From: Marivirga arenosa
GTDB taxonomy: Bacteria > Bacteroidota > Bacteroidia > Cytophagales > Cyclobacteriaceae
DNA: 64,000 nt
Assembly: GCF_030503895.2 (NCBI RefSeq)
Contig: NZ_CP129970.2
Span: 2,899,001 to 2,963,000, forward strand
Direction of reading: 5' to 3'
The notes under the pieces: generated by a model
The model's input: only the letters and a program-made list of their open reading frames with translations
Told to the model about the DNA's origin: nothing
Database searches by the model: none
Translations under genes and position numbers: made by a program
Part shown: piece after piece, positions 19,190 to 27,852 of the stretch
Numbering within the stretch: position 1 is the first letter of the stretch
Layout of the letters: each line of letters starts with the position of its first letter

Positions 19190-19218
19190 CAAATTAATGC
19201 GATCGCATGTTTGAACAA
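19190..19218 (-). promoter_or_regulatory. Candidate promoter with embedded palindrome, DUF5916 gene
   Basis: Read on the minus strand, TTG (19218-19216), an 18-base spacer and TTAATTTG (19197-19190, one mismatch to TAnnTTTG) form a plausible promoter 15 bases before the ATG. The spacer contains ATGCGATCGCAT at 19197-19208, a perfect 12-bp palindrome that could be an operator. Confidence 0.4.
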
Positions 19219-19242
19219 TTTTATAGACGGACTTATAATTTT

Positions 19243-21819
19243 TTACAACTTTATTTTCTTAGGAATACTAAAAAAGAAACTGCTTCCTTCTCCAACTTTT
19301 GATTCCACCCATATATCACCCCCATATTTCTTAAGAATTTTTTTACATATTGCTAATCCTAAACCTGTGCCTGAATAGCTTGATTTTGAATGTAGTCTTT
19401 GGAAAATCTGAAAGATTTTATCATGATATTTTTCATCTATGCCAATGCCATTATCTTGAATTCTAAATATAAAAAACCTTTTATCTTCTTTCCATGAGAT
19501 GTCAATTTTTATGGATTGATCTTTAAGGGTGTATTTAATGGCATTACCTATTAAATTATGAAAAACTTGTCTTATCGCTGTTTTGCTAAATAAAACTGAA
19601 GGTAGTTCATCAACATTTAAATCAACTGTTTTCTCAGTTAAACTAGTATGCAATAAGCTTAAAACTTCGGATAGCTCTTCATTAAAATCAAGTTGTTCTA
19701 AATTTTCTTCCTGATTACCTGCTCTGGAGTATTCCAATAAATCAATAATTATTTGCCGCATTCTTTTAGCACCATCAACTGCAAAGTTTATATATGTTTG
19801 TGCTTTATCATCTAATTGACCTTCATATTTATTTTGCAATTGTTCCATGAAACTCGAGACCATTCTTAGCGGTTCCTGTAAATCATGTGAAGCTATGTAG
19901 GCGAATTGCTCTAATTCTTGATTGCTTTCTTCCAGCTTTTTTGTGTATTTCTTAAGCTTAAGGTTTAAAGCTTCTAATTTTTTTTGATGCTCCTTTTCAT
20001 GTGTGATATCCGTAAAATAAATAGATAATCCATTTTTGGAAGGATAAGCTCTGATGTTAAACCACACTTTTAATACATCATTATAAAAGTCAAAAGAGCG
20101 AGTTTCATTGTTTTTAATTGCTAGATTATATTCTTTTGCAGCAATACTATCTTTAGTATAGTCAAAAATATCCCACATATTTCTACCAATGGCATTTGTT
20201 TTCTGAAGATTTAGGAGTTTTTCAGCTTTTTTATTGAGATATATAAAATTATAATCATTATCAACTGCTAAAAAAGCATCCGAAATGCTTTCTAATATTT
20301 CGTTTTCTTTCTCATACGCATTTTCTAGCTCTTCTTGTATTATTTTTCTTTCGGTTATGTCTTTGAAGTAAATGGAAAATCCTTCCTTACTAGGATAAAT
20401 ACACTCATCAAACCAAATTTTGAATGGAGGGAAATAAAACTCAAACTGTGCTAATTTTGATGATTTTTTTACTTTTTCTAGATAACCTTTAAAAACGGTT
20501 TCGCTTAATTCCGGAAATTCTTTGAATAAGTTTTTACCTAATAATTCGTTCTCATTTCTATTAAGTAATTTTTGAGCGCTCTTGTTAAGGTAAGTGAAAT
20601 TATAATCTTTATCTAATGCGTAAAAGGCATCTGAAATACTTTCTAGAATATTTTTCTTATCGGCTAGTGCTTTTTGAATTTCAAATTTAGTTTTAACCTT
20701 TTCTGTTACGTCTTGTACAGTTGAAATCATTAAATCTAATTCTGAGAGCGGAATATTCTTTGCATCTATATATTTAGTATCTCCAGTTTTAGTGGTAACC
20801 CTGATTTCATTCCACTGCATTTTATTTACATCTCCTGTTGCAATATCACCCATTACTTTGGCAATCATTTCATGCCTATAAGTTGGATCAGGATATACTT
20901 TTTCAAAGAAAGCATTTACATCCTTTAAATCTTTTTCTTCCCAGCCATAAGTCTCACTAAACTTTTTATTCATCATAACTTGCTGTCCTGTACTTATTAT
21001 GTTCACAGCAACTCCCAAGGGAATATGGTCAATTATATTTTGAATTAGTTCATACCTTTTAAATTGTTCGTTTTCTATTTGCTTTTTATGGGTAATATCA
21101 GTGGAATGACAAACTAAGCCAATTATGTTCTTGTCTTCATAGATAGGGGTAAGATTAGCAAGAATCCAAGCTTCCTCTATTTCAGGATTTCCGTTAGGAG
21201 CAATCTCAACATTAATTTCTTCACCCTTGAAACATCTATCATAAAGATCCTTCCAAATCTTTAAATATTCCTCAGTTAGATGAGGTATCTCAAGCATATT
21301 AACTCCAACACTTAAATCATAATACAAATTTGATTTAAATCTGTCTTTCATGCTTTTATTAAAGGCTAATAGCTTATAATCCTTATCAATACTCCATATC
21401 AGATTGTTTGTATTGTTTATTAAGGAGATAGGGGATTGTAGAATTTGAGATTTATTGATATTGTCAGGGTCTTCAAACTCCTCTTTTCTGGCTAGGCAGT
21501 ATATAATCTCAGTATTTTTATCAAATTGAATCTTTGTTTTTAATGGGAGCCTATTTTCATTTTTATGGATAAATAAAAATGAATAATTTTTTACAGATTT
21601 AGAATTCTGAATTTCTTTTAGTAATTCAACAATTTCATTTTTATTATTTGCAGTGAATTTGGAAATGTTGCGGTGAATTAATTCATCAGCTTTATAGCCT
21701 AATAATTCTTCGCAATTCTCATAAACGAATATGAAATTTCCTGATATGTCAAGTGTAAAAGCAATATCTTGGCTTAAAGCCATAATTTTATTTAATGATA
21801 TTGCCTTTTCTTCAACCAT
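19243..21819 (-). CDS. Multi-PAS sensor histidine kinase, no membrane segment
   Basis: An 858-residue kinase that appears soluble: no signal peptide or membrane helix. About five PAS domains fill residues 8-600; the last two are near copies of each other (ESISDAFYALDKDYNFTYLN and ESISDAFLAVDNDYNFIYLN). A coiled coil leads to the dimerisation domain with phospho-acceptor H645 (IASHDLQEPLRM), then the ATPase domain with N box (HNLIGNAIKY), G1 (DNGIGID) and G2 (GTGLGLAI). No response regulator is adjacent, so it is an orphan. The input signal is unknown; the DFYN/FPPFKIW loops do not reveal a heme or flavin site. Confidence 0.88.
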   Translation of the reverse strand: MVEEKAISLNKIMALSQDIAFTLDISGNFIFVYENCEELLGYKADELIHRNISKFTANNKNEIVELLKEIQNSKSVKNYSFLFIHKNENRLPLKTKIQFDKNTEIIYCLARKEEFEDPDNINKSQILQSPISLINNTNNLIWSIDKDYKLLAFNKSMKDRFKSNLYYDLSVGVNMLEIPHLTEEYLKIWKDLYDRCFKGEEINVEIAPNGNPEIEEAWILANLTPIYEDKNIIGLVCHSTDITHKKQIENEQFKRYELIQNIIDHIPLGVAVNIISTGQQVMMNKKFSETYGWEEKDLKDVNAFFEKVYPDPTYRHEMIAKVMGDIATGDVNKMQWNEIRVTTKTGDTKYIDAKNIPLSELDLMISTVQDVTEKVKTKFEIQKALADKKNILESISDAFYALDKDYNFTYLNKSAQKLLNRNENELLGKNLFKEFPELSETVFKGYLEKVKKSSKLAQFEFYFPPFKIWFDECIYPSKEGFSIYFKDITERKIIQEELENAYEKENEILESISDAFLAVDNDYNFIYLNKKAEKLLNLQKTNAIGRNMWDIFDYTKDSIAAKEYNLAIKNNETRSFDFYNDVLKVWFNIRAYPSKNGLSIYFTDITHEKEHQKKLEALNLKLKKYTKKLEESNQELEQFAYIASHDLQEPLRMVSSFMEQLQNKYEGQLDDKAQTYINFAVDGAKRMRQIIIDLLEYSRAGNQEENLEQLDFNEELSEVLSLLHTSLTEKTVDLNVDELPSVLFSKTAIRQVFHNLIGNAIKYTLKDQSIKIDISWKEDKRFFIFRIQDNGIGIDEKYHDKIFQIFQRLHSKSSYSGTGLGLAICKKILKKYGGDIWVESKVGEGSSFFFSIPKKIKL

Positions 21820-21935
21820 TTTAAAAAATTTAAATCAGCAAAAAATACTTAGTTTTATCTTACTAAAATTACATGATTACAAGTTTTTTTGCAATTTTAA
21901 TTGGTGCGAAAAGGTACACGAACATATAGAATAAG

Positions 21936-22439
21936 TTATGCTCTCTCATATACTTTATATGTAAAGTCAAATTGATGTTTCTCATCTGTTGGGTGATGCT
22001 CACTACTTACTTCTTTCCAATTTGATTTGTCAAAATCCGGAAAAAAAGCATCTGCATCAGGAAATTTTGCATTTACTTCAGTTATGTAAAGCCTGTCAGC
22101 AAATTGTAAGCCTTGCTCGTAAATTTGGCCACCTCCGATTATGAATAATTCTTCTTCCTTATTTTCTTTTGCGTATTGTATTCCTTCTTCAATATTGTGA
22201 AATACAATGGTGCCGTCATGTTCCCATTCTTTATTTCTGGTAATGACTATATTTATTCTGTTGGGTAATGGCTGGAACTTCTCGCCTAATGAATCGAAAT
22301 TTTTCCGACCCATCAAAATGTGGTGGTTACGTGTTTTATCTTTAAAGTATTTGAGATCATCTGGAAGGTGCCATATCATGTCATTATTCTTTCCTATTGC
22401 ATTATTAATGGCTCTTGCGACTATCATTGATATTATCAT
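21936..22439 (-). CDS. folA: Dihydrofolate reductase
   Basis: Reduces dihydrofolate to tetrahydrofolate with NADPH. Family motifs: IVARAINNAIGKNNDMIWHLPDDLKYFK (about 6-33, with the folate-contacting D27), the NADPH-binding ILMGRKNFDSLG and FIIGGGQIYEQGL. Length 167 is normal. Two ATGs compete: 22439 and 22427 (MIVARAI...). A promoter match at 22445-22472 would put the transcript start at about 22439, which favours the second ATG or a leaderless first one. The gene is monocistronic here; no thymidylate synthase is visible beside it. Confidence 0.93.
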   Translation of the reverse strand: MIISMIVARAINNAIGKNNDMIWHLPDDLKYFKDKTRNHHILMGRKNFDSLGEKFQPLPNRINIVITRNKEWEHDGTIVFHNIEEGIQYAKENKEEELFIIGGGQIYEQGLQFADRLYITEVNAKFPDADAFFPDFDKSNWKEVSSEHHPTDEKHQFDFTYKVYERA

Positions 22440-22444
22440 AGAAT

Positions 22445-22472
22445 CAAATTTATAGTATTAATTTGTATTCAA
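22445..22472 (-). promoter_or_regulatory. folA: Candidate promoter for folA
   Basis: On the minus strand, TTG (22472-22470), a 17-base spacer and TAAATTTG (22452-22445) match the Bacteroidota consensus. It lies unusually close to the folA start. A second -7-like box (TAATTTTG, 22477-22470) overlaps it and could be used instead. Confidence 0.4.
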
Positions 22473-22619
22473 AATTAAGGTTTAAAATTCTTTTATGAAT
22501 TAAACACAATTTATTCATTTACTCAGGTTTTAAAATACTAATTTATTAAGGGTTTTATCTTTTTTGATTTTTAATCAAATTTTATCTTCTTCAATGGGTT
22601 CATCAAATAATTTATTGCT

Positions 22620-23477
22620 ATGATTCCTAATGCTATAAGAGCTTTTATATCTGATTTTCATCAAGCAAGCGTAAATAATTTTATTACCGTAGGAGGAGGG
22701 AGTATCAATGAAGCTTATAAGTATTCATTAAATGATACAAGTTATTTCGTAAAGTTTAATAATCAAATAGAGGGGATAATTGAAAAGGAAGTGGAGGCTT
22801 TAAATGCTATAGATAATTTGAATTGTATAGCAACTCCTCAAATCATATGTTTTAAAAAACTGAATGGCTATGAAATATTAATTTTAGAGTTCATCAATTC
22901 AGGAATAAAAAGTCATCAGTCTTGGGAAAATTTTGGAAGGCAATTAGCTAATATGCATAAGGAGCCAGCACCATTTTATGGGTGGGAAGAAAATAACTTT
23001 ATTGGAGCTTTAGAACAATCAAATAAGCCGCAAGATAATTTTCGTGATTTTTTTATACACCAAAGACTTTCTCCACAATTAGGGTTAGCAAAAAAGAAGA
23101 ATCTACTGAGTAGGAATGAACTTAAATTGTTTGACAAACTATTTTTAAACTTACCTTCAATTTTACCAGATACTAAACCCTCCTTAGTACATGGCGATTT
23201 ATGGAGTGGTAATTTCATAATAGGAGAAAATGATAGACCTTATTTAATAGATCCTGCGGTTCATTACAGTTTTCGAGAAATTGATTTGGCATTCACTCAT
23301 TTATTTGGTGGTTTTGATAGCACGTTTTATGATAGTTATCAAAATCAATATCGGTTAGAGCCAAATTTTAATGAAAGAATAGATTTATATAACTTATATC
23401 CCTTATTAGTCCATTTGAATTTATTTGGTACTGGGTATTACCATTCCGTGATAAGTAGTTTGAAAAAATATGTATGA
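22620..23477 (+). CDS. Fructosamine kinase family protein
   Basis: A 285-residue aminoglycoside-phosphotransferase-fold kinase of the fructosamine-3-kinase family. It has a glycine-rich loop (VGGGSINEAYKYSL, 24-37), the family helix LANMHKEPAPFYGWEENNFIGAL (109-131), the catalytic loop LVHGDLWSGNFI with D193, and the metal-binding D211 (LIDPAVHY). Relatives phosphorylate ketoamines on glycated proteins so that the adduct falls off, or act on free sugars such as ribulosamine. It stands alone between folA (divergent) and a small secreted-protein gene. Confidence 0.88.
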   Translation: MIPNAIRAFISDFHQASVNNFITVGGGSINEAYKYSLNDTSYFVKFNNQIEGIIEKEVEALNAIDNLNCIATPQIICFKKLNGYEILILEFINSGIKSHQSWENFGRQLANMHKEPAPFYGWEENNFIGALEQSNKPQDNFRDFFIHQRLSPQLGLAKKKNLLSRNELKLFDKLFLNLPSILPDTKPSLVHGDLWSGNFIIGENDRPYLIDPAVHYSFREIDLAFTHLFGGFDSTFYDSYQNQYRLEPNFNERIDLYNLYPLLVHLNLFGTGYYHSVISSLKKYV

Positions 23478-23650
23478 AAATGTACGAAAGTGAATGAAAA
23501 TGTGTTCGATTTCGAACTATTTTACATTTGTATAAAATCAAAAAGCCTGTTTAATTCATTTAAATGCATATCTGCAACTATTGTAATTTTGGCAGCGTCT
23601 TAGATATAGAAACAATAACAAAATAATAAATTCACAAAAAATCTAAGAAA

Positions 23651-24016
23651 ATGAAAACTGTTAAAACCACCGCCAGAATGATTGCTTTAAGCTTAATTTT
23701 TAGCTTAGCCTTTAGTGTAACTGCCTTTGCTGATCCGAAGGAAAAATCAGAAACTCCTTCCTATTCAGATACTGAAATGATTGAAATGTTAGAGTTAGAT
23801 TATGAATTTTCTAATATTGAAAATGATTTAAGAAGAGAAGGGATTTTAGAATGTGCTAATGCAGAGATTATTGTAGTATTAGGAGAGAATGATGAGATTG
23901 TTTATCAAGGATCCCATCAATTAGAAGATGAAAATAATGCGTTTTTAACAAGATTGTTAACTAAAGCTGATTATTTAATGTCTTCAGGAAACAAAAACTT
24001 TTACAAAGTATTTTAA
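23651..24016 (+). CDS. Small secreted protein of unknown function
   Basis: A 121-residue protein with a signal peptide (MKTVKTTARMIALSLIFSLAFSVTAFA, cleavage after residue 27). The mature part of about 94 residues is acidic, has one cysteine (C76) and ends in an aromatic-rich tail (NKNFYKVF). I recognise no domain. The segment ECANAEIIVVLGENDEIVYQGS looks like a short beta hairpin. The 170-base upstream region has candidate -7 boxes (TACATTTG at 23523, TAATTTTG at 23584) and a small palindrome, so expression may be regulated. A terminator follows. Confidence 0.6.
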   Translation: MKTVKTTARMIALSLIFSLAFSVTAFADPKEKSETPSYSDTEMIEMLELDYEFSNIENDLRREGILECANAEIIVVLGENDEIVYQGSHQLEDENNAFLTRLLTKADYLMSSGNKNFYKVF

Positions 24017-24064
24017 AATGAATTTCTAAAATGTGAAAATAAAATTTTATGGAATATCTATAAA

Positions 24065-24091
24065 AAAGGCTGCCTCATGAGGACAGCCTTT
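24065..24091. terminator. Bidirectional terminator between convergent genes
   Basis: AAAGGCTG / CAGCCTTT (8 bp) encloses a further CCT/AGG stem with one bulged A. An A run precedes the stem and a T-rich stretch follows, so it can terminate both the small secreted-protein gene and the convergent symporter gene. Confidence 0.75.
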
Positions 24092-24117
24092 ATTATTTAT
24101 AGTATTTTTAATTATTT

Positions 24118-25842
24118 CTATTTGAATTTAGGGTGATCTTCACCAGGGAAATTTTCTTCAAAGAAATCACCATATTCAGAAATGGTTCGCTTCATATCCT
24201 TCCTTAACCATAAAATACCAACTAAGTTAGGAAGTGTCATTAATGCAATGGTAATCGCAGATAATGTCCAGATAATAGTAGTATCTTGAAATGCTGCAAA
24301 GAAAAAGGCTACAACATATACAATTCTATAATAAATAACCGATTTAGGCCCAAATAGATATGTCATTGCTCTGTCGCCATAATATGACCAGCTAATCGCT
24401 GTACTAAATGCGAATAATAACAAACCAATTGAAACTATATATTGACCAAAGTCACCAAAAAATCCTCTTTTAAATGCCAAAGCTGTTAATGGCGCACTAT
24501 GTACCAAAGATTCACCAATAAACTTAATTGGTCGATCATCAGAAATCTTTCCGTTTGTAACGGCTACAGATCCTGTAAACACTTCATCGGTTAATAAATC
24601 TTCATCTTTATAAACTGTAATGTTATCGGCAAAACTTCTACTATGAATGAAAGTAAAGTCATCATTTTGAATTTTTCCGTCTACTACCTTTAACTCACCT
24701 GTATAAGTAGGAAGCTTCTCTACATCATTAATGTGCATGTAGATTTTATTTTTATGCCCCTCATTTGACTCAACATATTCTTTTTCAAGAATTTCAATTT
24801 CAGCATATTCAAATTGATTCACATGCTTTTCATTCCACGCACCAGATGATAATAAAACTAATCCAGTTACAGTACAGATAATGATAGTATCGATAAAAGG
24901 CTCTAAAATTGCCACCATACCTTCGGATAAAGGTTCATTTGCTTTTGCAGATGCGTGCGCAATTGGGGCAGAACCTTGTCCAGCCTCATTTGAGAATAAT
25001 CCTCTGTTTACTCCTCTGTTAAATGCGTATGCTATATTAGCTCCAATAAAACCGCCAGTAGCTGCAGATCCAGTGAATACATCTCCGAAAATAGCGATGA
25101 ATGAAGGAATAATATTTTCATAATTAAATAGAATAACTGCAAATGCACCAATGAAATATATAATTGCCATTCCTGGTACAAGCTTAGAAGTTACAGCTGC
25201 AATTCTTTTAATACCTCCAATAATCACCAAACCTAAAAGTACTGCTAATACGGCTCCTGTTAAAACTTGGTCGATTCCGAAAGTAGCCAATAATGTGCTA
25301 GAGATACTATTGATTTGAGGTAAACTACCTGTTCCAAAGGAAGATAAAACAGTTGCAAATGCAAAGATTGCAGCTAACCATTTTAAGTTTACTTTTTTAC
25401 CATTGAATGTGAAGTTTGCATTCTTCATGTAGTACATCGGACCACCTGCCATTGTACCATCATCTAGTTTTGTTCTATATTTATGAGAAAGTGAAACTTC
25501 AACAAATTTTGTACACATACCGATTGCAGCGGTTACAAGCATCCAGAATAATGCAGCGGGTCCACCTAAGTGAATTGCAAATGCAACACCGGCAATATTA
25601 CCAGTTCCTACTGTACCTGATAATGCTGTAGCTAAAGCTTGAAAGTGAGAGGTATCTCCAGGTAAATCTTTACGGTCAAATTTACCAGATACAATTTTTA
25701 CAGCGTGCTTAAAAAATCGTATTTGAGGAAATTTAAGATAAAACGTGAAAAATAAACCCGTTCCTAATAGCGCGTATGGAAACCAAGTTGCACTACCAAT
25801 AAAGCTATCAATTAAAATCAGAAAATTATTTACTTCTTGCAT
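24118..25842 (-). CDS. Sodium:alanine symporter family protein (AGCS) with large loop insertion
   Basis: A 574-residue inner-membrane symporter of the alanine/glycine:cation family. Core motifs are intact: [13 protein letters not shown], the Na+-binding GTGNIAGVA (about 76-84), GGPMYYMK and [23 protein letters not shown] (about 275-297). Typical members are about 450-480 residues; here roughly 110 extra hydrophilic, beta-rich residues (about 335-445) sit after the [12 protein letters not shown] helix, probably facing the periplasm. The substrate is probably alanine or glycine taken up with Na+. The start ATG is followed by a normal N-terminus. A -7-like box (TAGTTTTG, 25891-25884) lies upstream. 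Confidence 0.87.
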   Translation of the reverse strand: MQEVNNFLILIDSFIGSATWFPYALLGTGLFFTFYLKFPQIRFFKHAVKIVSGKFDRKDLPGDTSHFQALATALSGTVGTGNIAGVAFAIHLGGPAALFWMLVTAAIGMCTKFVEVSLSHKYRTKLDDGTMAGGPMYYMKNANFTFNGKKVNLKWLAAIFAFATVLSSFGTGSLPQINSISSTLLATFGIDQVLTGAVLAVLLGLVIIGGIKRIAAVTSKLVPGMAIIYFIGAFAVILFNYENIIPSFIAIFGDVFTGSAATGGFIGANIAYAFNRGVNRGLFSNEAGQGSAPIAHASAKANEPLSEGMVAILEPFIDTIIICTVTGLVLLSSGAWNEKHVNQFEYAEIEILEKEYVESNEGHKNKIYMHINDVEKLPTYTGELKVVDGKIQNDDFTFIHSRSFADNITVYKDEDLLTDEVFTGSVAVTNGKISDDRPIKFIGESLVHSAPLTALAFKRGFFGDFGQYIVSIGLLLFAFSTAISWSYYGDRAMTYLFGPKSVIYYRIVYVVAFFFAAFQDTTIIWTLSAITIALMTLPNLVGILWLRKDMKRTISEYGDFFEENFPGEDHPKFK

Positions 25843-26042
25843 AAAGCTATAGTTCAGTTAGTGTACTTTTTTTAGAATGGTGACAAAACTAACAAAAATT
25901 ACATTAGATAAATGATTTGATCCTACTGTTTTTATGATTGGTTTGTAGAAATGATAAATTTCTAAGACATAAATGGTTTTAAACGAACCAAGCCAAAGTG
26001 GATTTTAACTCTACTATTTTTTACTATTTAGGGATTTGCCTT

Positions 26043-26050
26043 TATCTTTG
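26043..26050 (+). promoter_or_regulatory. Candidate -7 box for the 26.1-28.6 kb run
   Basis: TATCTTTG matches TAnnTTTG; a TTA 19 bases upstream could be a weak -33 element. A transcript starting near 26056 would exclude the upstream TTG start and support the ATG at 26080. Confidence 0.4.
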
Positions 26051-26079
26051 ACTTGATCTTAAAATTTCACCTATTTATC

Positions 26080-26943
26080 ATGCGTAAAATACTACTCACA
26101 TTCCTATTCAGCTGTATATCCATCTTTTCAATACAAGCACAGTTTGAATTAGACAGCTTAAAACAGAAATGGATAAATGTTGGCAGAGAACCAATTGAAG
26201 GAGTTTACTCTTTATCTGGAAATAGCAGGTCTTATTCAATTGCATTAGCTAAAAATGACGATGTTTTTAAATTAGTTTATTTACAAGGTGGATTAGATAG
26301 TTGGGTTTATGGCGACCTAAAAGGAATGATAGCTAAATCTGGTGAGATGTACGAAGGAAGATGGAATGCTGGTAAACCAACAAAGCCAAATCTGGAGGAT
26401 ATTAAAATCGTTTTTGGGAACAAAAAATTTATTTTGTACTGGTCGGATTGGTCAATTGATGAGTTCAAAATGATATATCCTGAAAAAGCAGAAGAGCCAA
26501 CTAATATGGATAAGGTTTTTATGGATGAGGCTTTTAAAAGGGATGAGATTTCAATTCCTATTCAATTGAGTGATTCAGGTGAAGTTGAAATTCCTGTGAT
26601 GGTTAATGATGTATTAAAAATATACATTGGTTTAGAGAAAACTTCACAGGAGGTAATTGTTTCTCGAGATATTGCCAAGACCTTAATTCAGACCAAAACA
26701 TTGGGATATAAAGAATGGAAACAAGGAAATTATTATCACTTTATTGATGATAAGAAAGAATTTGAACCCCCTCATGTTTTTAATTTAAATTCATTAGGAT
26801 TAGGAGAACAACAATTAAATGATCTGGAAGCCGTTGTTTCAAAAGACTTGACAAGATCTATGCTAATCAGTTTTGATGTATTGGAAAGATTTGGAAAAGT
26901 AAATATTGATTTAGAAAATAAACTTTTAACCATTAAGCCATGA
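26080..26943 (+). CDS. Secreted retropepsin-like protein lacking the catalytic Asp motif
   Basis: A 287-residue protein: signal peptide MRKILLTFLFSCISIFSIQAQ, a beta-rich N-terminal domain (about 30-135, with repeated Trp/Tyr), then a C-terminal part laid out like a retropepsin-type aspartic protease. IPVMVNDVLKIYIG (171-184) matches the first strand pair, but where DTGAS is expected the protein reads IGLEKTS (183-189). The end MLISFDVLERFGKVNID (261-277) resembles the family's closing LLG-x-D-x-L-xx-F signature. If the fold call is right it is catalytically dead. I chose ATG 26080; an in-frame TTG at 26053 lies ahead of the likely transcript start. It overlaps the next gene by 4 bases. Confidence 0.55.
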   Translation: MRKILLTFLFSCISIFSIQAQFELDSLKQKWINVGREPIEGVYSLSGNSRSYSIALAKNDDVFKLVYLQGGLDSWVYGDLKGMIAKSGEMYEGRWNAGKPTKPNLEDIKIVFGNKKFILYWSDWSIDEFKMIYPEKAEEPTNMDKVFMDEAFKRDEISIPIQLSDSGEVEIPVMVNDVLKIYIGLEKTSQEVIVSRDIAKTLIQTKTLGYKEWKQGNYYHFIDDKKEFEPPHVFNLNSLGLGEQQLNDLEAVVSKDLTRSMLISFDVLERFGKVNIDLENKLLTIKP

Positions 26944-27368
26944 TTATTAATTCATTTATCCCATTATTATTTGCATTAGTATCCTTCCATTTAGATACAC
27001 AAACCCAATTAGAGATTGAAATAGGTGAATTTAGAAATGAAAAAGGCCATATATTATTATCGGTATTTGATAATGCTGAGGACTTCCCAAGAAATGCCGA
27101 AAATGCAGTGGTCAATAAAAAAGTTAAGGTGAATCAAAAAATTCATACGATATCTATAGACAATCTTCCGGAAGGAGATTATGCCATTGTTTTTTTACAT
27201 GATGAAAATGGAAATGAAGAAATGGATACCAATTTTGTAGGTGCTCCTGAAGAAGGATATGGTGCTAGTAATGATGCTGTGAATATGTTCAGTGCACCAA
27301 AATATGAAGAAGCAAAATTCACTTTGGGGACAGAACCTCTTAAAATCAAAATGAAAATATTTTATTAG
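26940..27368 (+). CDS. DUF2141 secreted protein
   Basis: A 142-residue protein with a short signal peptide (MIINSFIPLLFALVSFHLDTQTQ) and a DUF2141 beta-sandwich: LEIEIGEFRNEKGHILLSVFDNAEDFP, then the diagnostic LPEGDYAIVFLHDENGNEEMDTNFVGAPEEGYGASND (about 77-113). The acidic loop DENGNEEMD resembles a calcium-binding turn. The family is widespread in Bacteroidota envelopes and has no assigned function. The ATGA overlap with the retropepsin-like gene implies coupled translation. Confidence 0.8.
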   Translation: MIINSFIPLLFALVSFHLDTQTQLEIEIGEFRNEKGHILLSVFDNAEDFPRNAENAVVNKKVKVNQKIHTISIDNLPEGDYAIVFLHDENGNEEMDTNFVGAPEEGYGASNDAVNMFSAPKYEEAKFTLGTEPLKIKMKIFY

Positions 27369-27372
27369 TTCA

Positions 27373-27846
27373 ATGATGTACACTAAATATTTAGCATTAG
27401 CATTTGTATTATTTATTTTCTCATGCTCACAAAAATCTGATCAAAATGAAACTCAAGATCCTTTATGGGATTTAGAAGAACAAGTATTTGAAAAAGGTGA
27501 AAATATTAAAATAGATGAAATCAATAAGTCTATTGAAAAGGCAAGTAGCATGCGTCTTAGTTGGGCATATAGCCCTATTACGATTGCTATTAGAATAGCA
27601 GGACAGCAAATGATAGGGCCAAATGTGAAAATCTTAGCAAAAAGTTTATCAGGTAATGAACTTATAACTCATGTGGTAGTGATGGTTGAAAAGAAAAGTA
27701 TACCAGATGATTCCATTGCAGATGAGTATTACAGGGTTGAATTAAAATTAGGAGGAAGCATTTGGCAGGTCGTAGATATTAAGAATGCTTGGAGCTGCAG
27801 AACCAATAGAGGTCATTCTGAGGTTAGCGCTGTATTGTGTAAATAA
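27373..27846 (+). CDS. Putative lipoprotein of unknown function
   Basis: A lipoprotein signal (MMYTKYLALAFVLFIFSCS) places the lipidated cysteine at residue 18. The 139-residue remainder contains an alpha/beta-looking domain (ITHVVVMVEKKSIPDDSIADEYYRVELKLGGSIWQVVDIKNAWSC) and ends in a cysteine pair (C142, C156). The WQVVDIKNAWSCRTNRGH ending resembles lumazine-like secreted Bacteroidota proteins I cannot name. It lies 4 bases after the DUF2141 gene and 6 before truA, in one tight run. Confidence 0.6.
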   Translation: MMYTKYLALAFVLFIFSCSQKSDQNETQDPLWDLEEQVFEKGENIKIDEINKSIEKASSMRLSWAYSPITIAIRIAGQQMIGPNVKILAKSLSGNELITHVVVMVEKKSIPDDSIADEYYRVELKLGGSIWQVVDIKNAWSCRTNRGHSEVSAVLCK

Positions 27847-27852
27847 AAATTA

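Noticed and set aside
22563-22579. TTTGATT-TTT-AATCAAA hairpin upstream of the fructosamine kinase gene
   Set aside because: A weak AT-only stem in very AT-rich DNA; expected by chance and with no clear position relative to a promoter.
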